60,972 nucleotides of DNA from Clostridiales bacterium (GTDB taxonomy: Bacteria; Bacillota; Clostridia; Lachnospirales; WQUN01): NCBI GenBank assembly GCA_031269465.1, contig JAISZB010000162.1, positions 1-60,972 on the forward strand. The letters are read 5' to 3'. Below, piece after piece: positions 51,128-60,192 of this stretch. The translations under genes and the position numbers were made by a program. The notes under the pieces are model-generated. The model was not told the origin of the DNA. It searched no databases and saw only the letters and a program-made list of their open reading frames with translations. Within the stretch, counting starts at the first letter, position 1. Each line of letters begins with the position of its first letter.

Positions 51128-52093
51128 ATGAGTAGAATGGAATTGCTGAAAATTAAAAACCAAGGAGAATGCTTTGCAGAGTTTATATCGTCGCTTAAAA
51201 ATCCTCATCCCAGAATACCAACTGGTTTCAGTGAGCTTGACAGCGCATTGGATGGAGGGCTGGCGACAGGACTGTACATATTGGGGGCGATGAGCTCTCT
51301 CGGAAAAACAACCTTTGTAATGCAAATGGCAGATCAGATTGCAAAGGCCGGGCACGAGGCAATGATATTTTCGCTGGAGATGTCCAGGTTTGAGCTTACA
51401 TTGAAAAGCATCAGCAGGTGTACAGGATTAGAGATGGCGAAATCATTGGAAGTGGGGAAGGCGAAGTCGTCGCTGTGGATTGAGGAGTTTTTCCTCAAAT
51501 GCGATGAAAGTGAAAAGCGGCTGATAGAGAAGGCTTTTGAAGAATATAGTTCGTATTCTGACAGGGTGATGATTGTAGAGGGCAACGGGGCCATAGGGGC
51601 GGATGAAATTAGAGATGCACTCAGTCAGTACATTGATGCCGGAAATGGCAGGCCTGTTGTCTTTATAGACTACCTGCAGATATTATCTCCTCATAAAGAA
51701 AATGCCTCAGACAAAGCAAACATCGATTATTCGGTGTCTGAGCTGAGGCGGATAAGCCGAGACTTCTCCATCCCTGTCATGGCAATATCGAGCTTCAATC
51801 GGATGAGCTATGGCGGTCCGGCGACAATGGAGTCGTTCAAAGAATCTGGCAGCGTGGAATACTCAAGCGATGTGTTGATGGGCTTGCAATTCTGCAGGAT
51901 GGCAAGCAATATTGATCTCAATGACGCCAAGAGAAAGTCGCCGAGGGAAATGGAGCTTGTCGTGCTTAAGAACCGCAGCGGGGAGACTGGAGCGAAACTG
52001 CAGTTTAACTATTATCCGCATTGCAATTTATTCTGCGGCAAGAAAGAGGAAAATATGATATATAATGCTGTTTACAGCCGCAAGAGAAGGTGA
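51128..52093 (+). CDS. DnaB-like RecA-fold ATPase (replicative helicase C-terminal domain)
   Basis: 321 aa from ATG 51128. RIPTGFSELDSALDGGLATG and the Walker A region LGAMSSLGKTTFVMQMADQI, AMIFSLEMSRFELTLKSISR, Walker B VVFIDYLQIL, then ISRDFSIPVMAISSFNR and a final NRSGETGAKLQFNY arginine-finger region match the DnaB C-terminal domain. The N-terminal primase-binding domain is absent and the end is short, so this is not the chromosomal replicative helicase. Stand-alone DnaB-C proteins occur in mobile elements and some phages. The frame is intact. Ribosome binding site is only moderate (AAAGGTG). Confidence 0.82.
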   Translation: MSRMELLKIKNQGECFAEFISSLKNPHPRIPTGFSELDSALDGGLATGLYILGAMSSLGKTTFVMQMADQIAKAGHEAMIFSLEMSRFELTLKSISRCTGLEMAKSLEVGKAKSSLWIEEFFLKCDESEKRLIEKAFEEYSSYSDRVMIVEGNGAIGADEIRDALSQYIDAGNGRPVVFIDYLQILSPHKENASDKANIDYSVSELRRISRDFSIPVMAISSFNRMSYGGPATMESFKESGSVEYSSDVLMGLQFCRMASNIDLNDAKRKSPREMELVVLKNRSGETGAKLQFNYYPHCNLFCGKKEENMIYNAVYSRKRR

Positions 52094-52160
52094 TTGCATA
52101 TATGCATTTACTGACAATAATCTGATGGAGATGGGCAGTGATTCAGTGCTAAGAAGAATT

Positions 52161-52283
52161 GCAATCAGATGCCACTTGCTCTGGAGCTTGGATGTCCACT
52201 TTCAAGGAGAGAAATGACGATATCAATCGCTTTCACTGTACAGCGCAGTTGCAAAATAGGCCTTTTCATATGCAAATTAGCAT
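52161..52283 (+). repeat. Palindromic element, diverged full copy
   Basis: CTCTGGAGCTTGGATGTCC, GAAATGACGATATCAATCGC, GCAAAATAGG, CATATGCAAATTAGCAT. Confidence 0.65.
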
Positions 52284-52308
52284 TTATAATCCTGCCTTGC
52301 ATGCAAAA

Positions 52309-52338
52309 CAAAGAGCGCCCCTCGCGGGACGCTCTTTG
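52309..52338. terminator. Hairpin flanked by TTGCATGCAA direct repeats
   Basis: CAAAGAGCG...CGCTCTTTG stem with CCC/GGG inner pairs. The identical palindromic decamer TTGCATGCAA stands on both sides (about 52297-52307 and 52341-52351). Probably the terminator for the DnaB-like gene. Confidence 0.5.
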
Positions 52339-52382
52339 GCTTGCATGCAAATCAATGGTTAAGAAAACTCGCTTTCATTGCT

Positions 52383-52474
52383 AAACTGATTTTCATAGAA
52401 AAATGCCTTTTTGGAGCTTGATTATACTGCCCCTCTATGGACAGTCAAGCTCCAAAATCGCTATATTAGAGAAA
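52383..52474 (-). repeat. Palindromic element, core-deleted copy abutting the S41 protease stop
   Basis: ACTGATTTTCATAGAAAAAT, CTTTTTGGAGCTTGATTATA, TATGGACAGTCAAGCTCC. It lies 7 bp beyond the stop codon and could serve as its terminator. Confidence 0.75.
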
Positions 52475-52480
52475 ACCGAC

Positions 52481-53833
52481 TTAATTGATTGCCGGATTAT
52501 TTTCGGAGAGAACCTCAATGGCTTTTTGCAGCTGCACGTCTTCGGATTCTGACAGAGATGACAGGTTTATAGCTAATTCTTCCGGCATCTCTACGACATA
52601 GTCAGGTACAATGCCTTCTCCATGTATGCACACGCCGCTGGGCGTGTAGTATTTTGCGACTGTTACCTTGATGGCGCTGCCGTCGGAGAGCTTGAAGAGG
52701 TTTTGAACTATCCCTTTGCCGAAAGTCTTTTCTCCTACAAGCACCCCAACGCCGAGATCTTTAATTGCGCCGCTTAAGACCTCTGAAGCGCTGGCGCTGT
52801 TGCCGTTTACTATTAGGGCGAGAGGCACCTTTACGCTCTCATCGTCCGAGTAGGTGTATTCTTTGTTGCCGCCTTTATCTTCAGTATAGACTATGATGCC
52901 TTTGGGGGCCAAAGTGTCTGCAATCTGCGAGACTACATCCAGTAGGCCTCCGGGATTGTTTCTTAGATCTATGATGAGTCCGCTTACATTTTTCTTGTTG
53001 ATGTCGGAGTAGGCTGTCGTGAACTGGTCGATTGTTACTCTATCAAACTGTGTGATTCTGATGTAGCCGATGTTTTCGCCTACTATCTTGCTGCTTACAG
53101 TAGGTATGTCTATTTTTTCACGCACAACGCTCACATCAAAGGTTGACTTGTCTTCAGGCCTGTAAACGCTTATGACGACGCTGGTTCCCACCGGGCCCTT
53201 AGTCATTGAGGTGACATCGTCCAGGCTTGCGTTGCTGACGTCGACTCCATTTATCTTCATGAACTTGTCGCCTGGTCGAAGCCCTGCCGCCATTCCGGGC
53301 GCGCCTTCGTATAGGGTGACTACAGTTACGAGGTGATCGTCAGGATCAGATGTTACTACAACCCCTATGCCGGCGTAGGTCCCTTCAGTGGCTTGCATGA
53401 AGTCTGCAAGAGCCTTCTTGTCAAAGTACGTAGTGTATGGATCGCCTATTCCTGAAACCAGGCCTCGGTACATGCTCTCTACAAGGTCTTCCTCCTTGTA
53501 TGCGCTGATTGAGTGACTATCCAAAACTCTCATTATTTCTGTTATTTTTTCTGACGCTCCCAAGTCCTTGACGGTTAGACGGCCGAAAAGCCCGCTTAAT
53601 CCGCTGGCAACCGGGGTTAGAATCAGCATCAGTATCGCTCCGACAAGCAGTCCAGACCAGAAAGAGCCTCTTAAGCCGTTCGGTTGAGAAGGCATCGCGC
53701 CATCGTCCTCCGATGCCTGCTCACCGAAATAATTCCTGAACCTCTGATAGCTTTTCATATCGTTATACGGCTTTTGAATTGGGTTCAAGAACGTTTTAGG
53801 CGAAAAAAAGCCGTATGTCTTTTTTGATTTCAT
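52481..53833 (-). CDS. S41 carboxyl-terminal processing protease (CtpA-like)
   Basis: 450 aa from ATG 53833, with GGGAGGA 6 bp upstream (an upstream ATG 15 bp earlier has none). One membrane anchor near residues 57-80 (WSGLLVGAILMLILTPVASG), then a PDZ domain (EGTYAGIGVVVTS, GAPGMAAGLRPGDKFMKING) and an S41 tail-specific protease domain with substrate-strand GLIIDLRNNPGGLL, nucleophile Ser in NGNSASASEVLSGA and general-base Lys in VGEKTFGKGIVQ. All active-site residues are intact. In Firmicutes, CtpA/CtpB-type proteases process secreted or sporulation signalling proteins (e.g. SpoIVFA). Confidence 0.92.
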   Translation of the reverse strand: MKSKKTYGFFSPKTFLNPIQKPYNDMKSYQRFRNYFGEQASEDDGAMPSQPNGLRGSFWSGLLVGAILMLILTPVASGLSGLFGRLTVKDLGASEKITEIMRVLDSHSISAYKEEDLVESMYRGLVSGIGDPYTTYFDKKALADFMQATEGTYAGIGVVVTSDPDDHLVTVVTLYEGAPGMAAGLRPGDKFMKINGVDVSNASLDDVTSMTKGPVGTSVVISVYRPEDKSTFDVSVVREKIDIPTVSSKIVGENIGYIRITQFDRVTIDQFTTAYSDINKKNVSGLIIDLRNNPGGLLDVVSQIADTLAPKGIIVYTEDKGGNKEYTYSDDESVKVPLALIVNGNSASASEVLSGAIKDLGVGVLVGEKTFGKGIVQNLFKLSDGSAIKVTVAKYYTPSGVCIHGEGIVPDYVVEMPEELAINLSSLSESEDVQLQKAIEVLSENNPAIN

Positions 53834-53917
53834 ATATTCCTCCCGCATGCAGTCAATACATAGCTTCAGCGAAACTTATGCGCTTATTCCAAGGAGCAAA
53901 AGCGGCTTTTGAATAGT

Positions 53918-54050
53918 CATGCCGATTTGCAGTCAAATATACCGATTTTGAAGCTTGACTGTCCACTGGGCGGTGCGAAATGCTGATATCAATCGCACTC
54001 GTTGTATAACCAAGCTCCAAAAACGGAACTTTCATATGCAAATCAGTATA
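53918..54050 (+). repeat. Palindromic element, full copy, GATTTGCA ends
   Basis: CATGCCGATTTGCAGTCAAA / TTTCATATGCAAATCAGTATA, arm GATTTTGAAGCTTGACTG. Orientation +. Confidence 0.9.
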
Positions 54051-54600
54051 GAAGCTAGACGCAGCCATTCAAGCTGCGGCCTTTAAACTATTCGGCTGGC
54101 GCCGCCAGGGTTCTGCGTTTTTTGCATTTAGCATCAACCTGAAGCCCGGCAAGAGGAAATTGGCTTTCCGGCAAAGCGGATTGAAATATAAGATTAATCA
54201 TCCTCGAGCCGCGTGAAAGATTTCGCATTCAAGGCGTGTTTGAAATCCTGAATAGGCGGGTTTAGCGCGTTTTTCCGCGCATAGGCCCGCTGCGCTTTAT
54301 ACAGGCGCGCCTTGGATATGCCAATGAGCGTAAGTCGGCATAGCTCTCTCTCTGCGGCGCATTGCATCCCTAACTAAGTATATATTCACGCGATCTGTTA
54401 TGAATGTGCATTTTTGATGCAAAGGCTGCAATAAAACGGGGTGGCGATAAAGGACGGCGTGATTCTCTCTGGGGATCCAGGAAAAACAGTCGCCGTCATA
54501 TTTTTTCTTGAGCTTTCGAACTTTCCCCTACAAATAAGTATACCAGCCATTCTAGTAAAATCAAGACTTAGATGATAATTCAGATATGCATTAACGCCTG
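54051..54600. other. Intergenic, no gene recognised
   Basis: Mixed-composition sequence. Short frames lack ribosome binding sites. No RNA gene recognised. Confidence 0.3.
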
Positions 54601-56301
54601 TCATTGACGAAATGCAAAAAGTGGAATTACATCCTGAGGTATAGTGCCAAGCCTCCAAAGAGAGACATTGGAGATTCCAAAAAGCGCTGCAAGCTTAAGC
54701 TTGGCCGAAACGCTTCTACTGTTCTCATACCAGACCATATTTTCAGTTCCGTCCTCTTCATTTGTGAATAGAAGATACGGATTTTCATACTTCGAAGAGT
54801 ACTCCGGAGTCACGCCTTGGGCTATCCTGGCGTAAATGGCGTCGTAAGCCGGCGTGAAAGGCGTTTTATTTATGATTTCACCGTTTAAAGCCTTCCACTG
54901 GGTTGAAGCAAAGCTTATCTGAAAGGAGATTTTACTTGGATCTGAAACCCCTGACTCTGGATCGGTGATCGCCTTAAGAGCATAATATATTTCATTAATA
55001 GGAGTAAGCGGAGTTGTCATGAAGCCCGACTTCATCTCTGCGTCAGAAAGGCTTTTCGGCGCATAGTCGTGAGCCATCAATACGATCTGATCTGCAATGT
55101 CTCCGATGCCCTTGAAATCATAGGCATCGAAGTAAGCTTCTCCTGGCAGGCGAGCCGGCTGAACCGTCACCGCAAGGTAATTGCTTTGGGGGGCAAGCGC
55201 AGCCTTAAGCTGAGTCAGAAAAACGTTGAGATCATTCTTGGCCTGTTCGCCCTTCATATTCTCGAAATCTATCAGCACCCCGCCGTAATCCTGAGCAGCT
55301 GAGGATATCTGCTGAACCATCTGAATCCTGAACGAATCTCTTGACAAAAGATATGCTGAAAGCGGCATGTCGCCTGAAGAGCCTGATTCTCCGCCGCTTG
55401 CTGTGACAAGCTTGCCTTCAACAGAAACCATCAGGAGAGTTCGTTTGCCTTGAGCTTTGACGCTTGCGAGCACTTGCTCGAATCCAGAGGGGCGGTGGTA
55501 ATCGTTGCCGTCGCTGGAGTTGAAATTCAGATGGACGCCGTCCTTCCATTCAATGCGGCACCAACCGAAGCTGATGGTGTCCATGGAGGGGATCAAGCTG
55601 CTTTGGCTGCTGGAGCTTATGGCGTAATAGCCGCTTATGTTCTTCCAATAACTAGAGGTTCCTGAGAGTGAAGCGGACGCCTGTTTGTTGTAGAGCCGGA
55701 CCATCATCGCGGCTGCCTGCTCCCTTGTGGCTGTTTGGGAAGGCGCGAAAGATGTCGGCGTGACTCCATAGATGATCCCGAAATCCTTTGCCATGCTGAT
55801 GCATCCTATGTTCTGGGCGACATCCAGAAAAGGGGCGGGCAGTACATCTAACTGCTGCGCGAGGCTTCCATAGCCCATGGATCGGACGAGGATAACCGCC
55901 ATTTCCTCGCGGGTGATGGGATCATTAGGCCTGAAGCTTCCTTCTTCTTCCGGGGTTATCGCGCCGTTTTTAACGCCAGCGGCAATAAACGGCGAGTACC
56001 ATGCTTCGCCTTTGCCTGACGCCTCCCAATTGAAGAGCTTAGCGAGGAATGTTATGAATTCGGCTCGGGTAATGGTCTTGCCCAACCCGAAAAGATTATC
56101 GCCTATTCCCTGCGTCACCTGAAGGTTTCGCAGCGCTTGGATGTCCGCATACGCCCAGTGGGTTTTAGGAACATCAGAAAAGTCCGATACAGTTGCAATC
56201 TGCGCTGCCTGAGGATTCATCAGATTTGTAAAGAGAAGGCAAAGCGCCAGCCCCAACGCTGCGGCGGCTGTCGAAGACCGATTCCGATTAAGCTTTTTCA
56301 T
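54601..56301 (-). CDS. SLH-domain glycoside hydrolase family 18 protein
   Basis: 566 aa from ATG 56301. Signal peptide (STAAAALGLALCLLFTNLMN), three S-layer homology motifs at about 40-210 (DVPKTHWAYADIQALRNLQV, ITRAEFITFLAKLF, ITREEMAVILVRSMGYG, ATREQAAAMMVRLYN) for attachment to wall polymers, then a GH18 barrel from about 220. The catalytic strand reads GGVLIDFENMKGE, i.e. the DxxDxDxE motif in the relaxed form used by SleL/YaaH-type spore-cortex N-acetylglucosaminidases. VLMAHDYAPKSLSD is the expected next strand. A wall- or spore-peptidoglycan-lytic enzyme is inferred. The leader (56302-56370) carries a GC-rich foldable segment. Confidence 0.88.
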   Translation of the reverse strand: MKKLNRNRSSTAAAALGLALCLLFTNLMNPQAAQIATVSDFSDVPKTHWAYADIQALRNLQVTQGIGDNLFGLGKTITRAEFITFLAKLFNWEASGKGEAWYSPFIAAGVKNGAITPEEEGSFRPNDPITREEMAVILVRSMGYGSLAQQLDVLPAPFLDVAQNIGCISMAKDFGIIYGVTPTSFAPSQTATREQAAAMMVRLYNKQASASLSGTSSYWKNISGYYAISSSSQSSLIPSMDTISFGWCRIEWKDGVHLNFNSSDGNDYHRPSGFEQVLASVKAQGKRTLLMVSVEGKLVTASGGESGSSGDMPLSAYLLSRDSFRIQMVQQISSAAQDYGGVLIDFENMKGEQAKNDLNVFLTQLKAALAPQSNYLAVTVQPARLPGEAYFDAYDFKGIGDIADQIVLMAHDYAPKSLSDAEMKSGFMTTPLTPINEIYYALKAITDPESGVSDPSKISFQISFASTQWKALNGEIINKTPFTPAYDAIYARIAQGVTPEYSSKYENPYLLFTNEEDGTENMVWYENSRSVSAKLKLAALFGISNVSLWRLGTIPQDVIPLFAFRQ

Positions 56302-56586
56302 TGTAATTGCACGCTTACCCCGAATTTCTGCCAGGGCGCAACGTGCCCCTCCTTTCGCGTTTGCTAGGAGCGGTTTGAATGTCGCGGCGCCTGATAATGA
56401 ATGCAGGCATTGGCTCTTGCGGCTCCTTTGACTGGATTTATGAGTTATTGACTAAGAGCGTTGCGGCTGGAAAAGAATATTAAAAATATTGAGGCTGAGG
56501 GCTGTGAGGCTAAAGGCATTGAGGCTGAAATCAGTATGGCTAAAAGCGCTATGGGTAAAAGCGCTATGGCTATAAAGAGCCGTGAT
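56302..56586. other. Leader of the GH18 gene and degenerate tandem repeats
   Basis: On the minus strand the 70 nt before the ATG contain GAAAGGAGGGGCACG... CGTGC, able to form a GCACG/CGTGC-closed stem with inner GCGCCC / GGGG pairing. No known riboswitch consensus was recognised. The left part (56484-56579) is the tandem repeat listed separately. Confidence 0.35.
56484..56579. repeat. Degenerate short tandem repeats
   Basis: A 15-bp unit TATGGCTAAAAGCGC is repeated three times with 1-3 changes at 56535-56579, preceded by several copies of the related TTGAGGCTGA (from about 56489). Confidence 0.65.
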
Positions 56587-57699
56587 TTAAAGCTTTGATT
56601 TCATATCAGCTGCAATTTCGTTATCCAGAGAGGTCCCTGCCTTGATGTCCTCAAGCGAATATCCGGCGCTTAAAAGGGGATTTATGAAATCATCCCAAGG
56701 GTCAGGCACGAAGCTTTTTATAAGCTTGCACGGCTGGCTTTGATTAGAGGCTATTGCGTAAGGCCCCAAGGCGGCGGGGATGAAAATTGAGTCTCCAGCG
56801 ATCGCTGCTGTCTCGAATCCGGGTTCAGTTGTGAAAGTGCACGATCCTTCCACGCAAGTATAGATGAAGAATTTTTTTGGATCTGAACTTTCACTTGCTT
56901 CATTTAGAGTTCTCGATATAATGGCAAAGTATTTATTGCAGATGTAAAAAGTTTGCTCGTACGCATCCAAGCCCCGCACTGCCGACTTTTTCAACTTGCC
57001 GCAGAAATCGGCGGATTCCAGGGCTTTATCTATATGAAGCTGCCTGGGCTTTCCGTCAAATCCAAGCCTGTTGTAGTCGAAGACTCGGTACGTTATGTCG
57101 GAGTTTTGCTGAATCTCCGCCACCATTACTCCTTTCGTGATGGCATGGATTAGACCGGCAGGGATGAAGACGACATCGCCGGGCTTTATCCGGAGTTTGT
57201 TCAGACAATCCATGACTGCCGAGCCACCGTCGCAGGAGGAGCTTTTCAAGGCTTTTTCGAAATCGCTTTTTGAGACTCCATCCCTAAGTCCTATGATAAG
57301 ATTTGCGTCTTCAGGGGCATCAAGGATATACCACACCTCATTCTTGCAACCGTCTGGGTTTTCCGGCTCAAGGCGCCGGACTGCATTGTCGTTAGGATGG
57401 ACTTGGACTGAGAGGTAGTCGTTTGCATCCACCAGTTTTACCAGCAGAGGAAAGGCTTTATCTTCAGAGAGATTTTTTCCTAGCCATAGTTGGCGGTTTG
57501 GCTTGGATATAACATCAAAAAAGCTTTCTCCCGCGCAGGGGCCATTCGCTACGACGCCCATTTCATTAGGACGGCATGAAATGTCCCAGCTCTCTCCTGT
57601 ATGCTCATATGGGAGAACCCTTTTAAAGATGGATTTCATTTTTTGGCCGCCCCATATCATTTCTTTATAAATAGGCAAGAAATTTAAAGGATATAACAT
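56587..57699 (-). CDS. manA: Mannose-6-phosphate isomerase, class I
   Basis: 370 aa from ATG 57699 (GGAGGT 4 bp upstream). Zinc enzyme interconverting mannose 6-phosphate and fructose 6-phosphate. Cupin with ESWDISCRPNEMGVV, zinc ligands in SVQVHPND (Gln, His), KNEVWYI (Glu) and IPAGLIHAI (His), and the late active-site segment QNSDITYRVFDYNR. Length and motifs fit the short Firmicutes ManA. It supplies mannose for surface polysaccharide, consistent with the GT4 gene elsewhere in the window. Monocistronic as far as visible. Confidence 0.92.
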   Translation of the reverse strand: MLYPLNFLPIYKEMIWGGQKMKSIFKRVLPYEHTGESWDISCRPNEMGVVANGPCAGESFFDVISKPNRQLWLGKNLSEDKAFPLLVKLVDANDYLSVQVHPNDNAVRRLEPENPDGCKNEVWYILDAPEDANLIIGLRDGVSKSDFEKALKSSSCDGGSAVMDCLNKLRIKPGDVVFIPAGLIHAITKGVMVAEIQQNSDITYRVFDYNRLGFDGKPRQLHIDKALESADFCGKLKKSAVRGLDAYEQTFYICNKYFAIISRTLNEASESSDPKKFFIYTCVEGSCTFTTEPGFETAAIAGDSIFIPAALGPYAIASNQSQPCKLIKSFVPDPWDDFINPLLSAGYSLEDIKAGTSLDNEIAADMKSKL

Positions 57700-57783
57700 A
57701 TTTACCTCCATTTTGCAAGTGTGATTATTATAGCATTTTAGGGAGCGGCATACAACAGCGGATATCCCTCATTAGGGTCTAAG

Positions 57784-57835
57784 GCGTTGTATAATCCGGT
57801 TTCAAATCGGAACTCTAGGGTGCAAAATCAGTGTA
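57784..57835. repeat. Palindromic element, right half
   Basis: TTGTATAATCCGGTTTCAAA, then GGTGCAAAATCAGTGTA. Confidence 0.6.
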
Positions 57836-57951
57836 TATGCCAACGCTTGCAACCTTAGGCTTTGAAAATTCAGCTTCAATTATACCGCAGAGCCTGGGCA
57901 CGTTTTCTCTTCGCTGCGCTTAGACGATCCTGCTTCGCCGTTTTTGGGTCT

Positions 57952-58518
57952 TCATGGATTGAACGCGTTCTTTGGAGATTCTCCGGGAATGGATGCTTGG
58001 ATTGCTTGGGCGTAAAAAGCGATCCTCTCCAGTTGGACATACAGTTTGACCGGATATCCTTCATCTAGTTCAATAGAGCAAAATAAAGGCGCTGTAATTG
58101 AGTTTGGCTCTAGAGCATCGGAATAGTAGCGCCACCCGTCGCCGCCGTCAAACCAATGGGGATTTGAGCTGTTGGGCGTCGAAGTTTCCGGGAGAGCTTC
58201 AAATATGAATGCGGGGCGAGGATTATTGGAGCCTTCAGGAATAAATGACGGATTGTTAATGCGCATTCTTACGAAGGCTGGGACGGCTCCATTGTTTTCA
58301 ACTTTCAGATCTCTGGCCGCAGGAATGCCCGGATCCAGGAAAGGAGATACGCCTTCATGCCAAGCGGGTTCCAAAATGCGAATTTCAAGCGTTGCAGAAG
58401 AAAAGGCAGGCTGGAAAAAAGAGGATTGCATGGCAAGAAGCATGCGTAGGCCCGCCGCCGAAGCAACTATAACTGCTGTTATTGCAAGAATAGCCAAAAG
58501 AAAGTATTTAAGTCTCAT
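57952..58518 (-). CDS. Secreted SipW-dependent-type (TasA/BsaA-like) protein
   Basis: 188 aa from ATG 58518 (AAGGAG about 13 bp upstream, long but the only site). N-terminal membrane/signal segment (FLLAILAITAVIVASAAGLR). The mature part has LEPAWHEGVSPFLDPGIPAA, KVENNGAVPAFVRMRINNPS and DGWRYYSDALEPNSITAPLF, the layout of SipW-dependent-type and camelysin-like surface proteins: a beta-sandwich with N-x-G-x-x-P-A-x-V-R and late Y-x-L-x-P. No sipW-type signal peptidase gene is adjacent. Function likely structural or adhesive. Confidence 0.7.
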   Translation of the reverse strand: MRLKYFLLAILAITAVIVASAAGLRMLLAMQSSFFQPAFSSATLEIRILEPAWHEGVSPFLDPGIPAARDLKVENNGAVPAFVRMRINNPSFIPEGSNNPRPAFIFEALPETSTPNSSNPHWFDGGDGWRYYSDALEPNSITAPLFCSIELDEGYPVKLYVQLERIAFYAQAIQASIPGESPKNAFNP

Positions 58519-58566
58519 AAGTGCGCTCGCTCTCCTTGGAAGTGATTCAAGTATACTATCGCGCAA

Positions 58567-59525
58567 CAGTGCCGATTCCGTTTAAAGCTCTCTGTAGTCC
58601 GCACTTTCTTTGAGAGTTTTAAGAATACGGCGGCATGCCTTAAATCGGGTTGCATTGAATATTCTGCATTAGTCGGAAATCGAAAATGATACAGGTAAAG
58701 CTTGAAAAATCCGACATAATGCGCATGAACGGCGCCGACACGGCCGACGATGGCAGGGAGGCCGCTTTATGCCTGCGAAAAGCTTCGATCAAGAAATCAT
58801 AGGCGCAGGGATCTTCGCCGATCTCTATGGAAGCGCCGCTGACGCGGCCGTCCGGAGCTGAAGACCGGGTTCAATGCGCCTGCAAGGCGGAGCGCAAGCG
58901 GGCGCTGCGGAAATGGAGCGCCTGCTGGAGGGGCAGGAGGGGCCAGGGATGCCGGGAGAGGCTCCATCCACCTTTGGAAAAACACGGGTAGATTGAGGAT
59001 CCTCGGAAGCATCCCGCCCATAGAATCAAGGCAGTTCCGCCCCGCAGGGCTACTGCGCCGGTTTTATGCCTTTCCTCAAAGGAGGAATGGTCGGCCGCCG
59101 CTATAAAGGAGAAAGAAATTTCATAAGCGGTTTAGGGAGGATTCCTGGCTGCGAAACAGGCCGCCGTTCTGGAGAAGCTGCGGGAAACGCCCGCAGACGT
59201 CCGCCTGGGGCTAGCGGGCTTGAAGTGAAGCTGCAGCGCTATCCGGTTCAAGCGTCTCGCTGCATTCTGCAGCCGCCCCGCCGACGCTCCGAGGCGATCC
59301 AAGCGTTCAAGCGCGCGCCCAAAGACTGCGATTAAATGCCGAAATTCAAGCTTTCCTGCTATCCCATCCATCTGCGCTGCGGAGAACCGATTCAGGAGGC
59401 CTACCTGCGCCTGCAGGCGCCCAGCATTGCATGAATCAACGCATTAAATGTACCCAGCAGCAAGCGGCTTGCTTGATCCAAATAGCTGCCTTGAATTGAT
59501 ATATATCAAGATCAATCTGGAAATC
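58567..59525. other. Decayed GC-rich region with fragmented frames
   Basis: From 58690 to 59440 the GC content rises and short plus-strand frames look like broken protein: MPAKSFDQEIIGAGIFADLY (from about 58770), KQAAVLEKLRETPADVRLGL (near 59155) and MPKFKLSCYPIHLRCGEPIQ (from 59336). None has a reliable start or a recognised family. Probably one or more acquired genes in advanced decay. Confidence 0.35.
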
Positions 59526-59661
59526 ATACTGCTTTGCAGTGGATAGTTACGATTTTGATGTCGGATTATGCAATTAGTGCGAAATGTGGATATATTCATT
59601 TCGCACCCTTCAATGGACAGTCAGGAATCAAAATCGGTACATTTGACTGCAAAGCGGTATA
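59526..59661 (-). repeat. Palindromic element, full copy, GCTTTGCA ends
   Basis: CATACTGCTTTGCAGTGG / TTTGACTGCAAAGCGGTATA, left arm GATTTTGATGTCGGATTAT opposite GTCAGGAATCAAAATC. Orientation -. Confidence 0.9.
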
Positions 59662-59784
59662 GCAGCTGCATAGCTGGCGCAGACAAAGCCTATTCACGAA
59701 ATTAGAGACAATTTTGCAGAGCTTCCTCATCTATAAATATATCCATTTATCCTAAAGGGCTCGGCACTGGACGCGCAGCAGAAT

Positions 59785-59899
59785 GCAGAGATTTTGGAGC
59801 TAGATTATCCTTTGAATGGTGCGGGATGCCGATATCGGCTTTTCGCACTCGCTGTATAACCAAACTCCAAAATAGAAGTTTCCCCATGTGCGCCTATAG
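59785..59899 (+). repeat. Palindromic element, full copy with eroded ends
   Basis: GATTTTGGAGCTAGATTATC, CTTTGAATGGTGCGGGATGC, TGTATAACCAAACTCC. Orientation +. Confidence 0.8.
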
Positions 59900-60192
59900 G
59901 AAAATTATAGGATATTTTAACTCATAAGTAAAGATTATTTGGAACTGTTCCGACAACTATATTTGCATTATTCACCGGTCAAAAGAGCATGAGATCCTTG
60001 TAGAAAAGTTAACTGCATAAAAATACAAAATGACAGTCACTTTGCAAACCGTCGGAATAACTATGATTATTTTGCAAAAGCTCATGCAGGAGTCAGTATG
60101 TCAATAAGGAGGAGAGATTGTACCCCAAAGCCTTTATGAGGTATAATTAAGACTGCTTATTACTGCTCTCGGGGTCGGGAGGGGCGAAGGCT
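59900..60192. other. Intergenic upstream of ATC-hydrolase-like gene
   Basis: AT-rich; TATAAT-like boxes at 60138-60145 (GTATAATT) could be the -10 of the downstream gene. No ORF. Confidence 0.35.

Noticed and set aside
7127-59899. Recurring short peptides such as ELDYTASAKCR, SHHSMDNQAPK or YPLSGAIDIGILH in many open frames
   Set aside because: They are chance translations of the palindromic elements in both strands; no ribosome binding sites, and the same peptides recur wherever a copy occurs.
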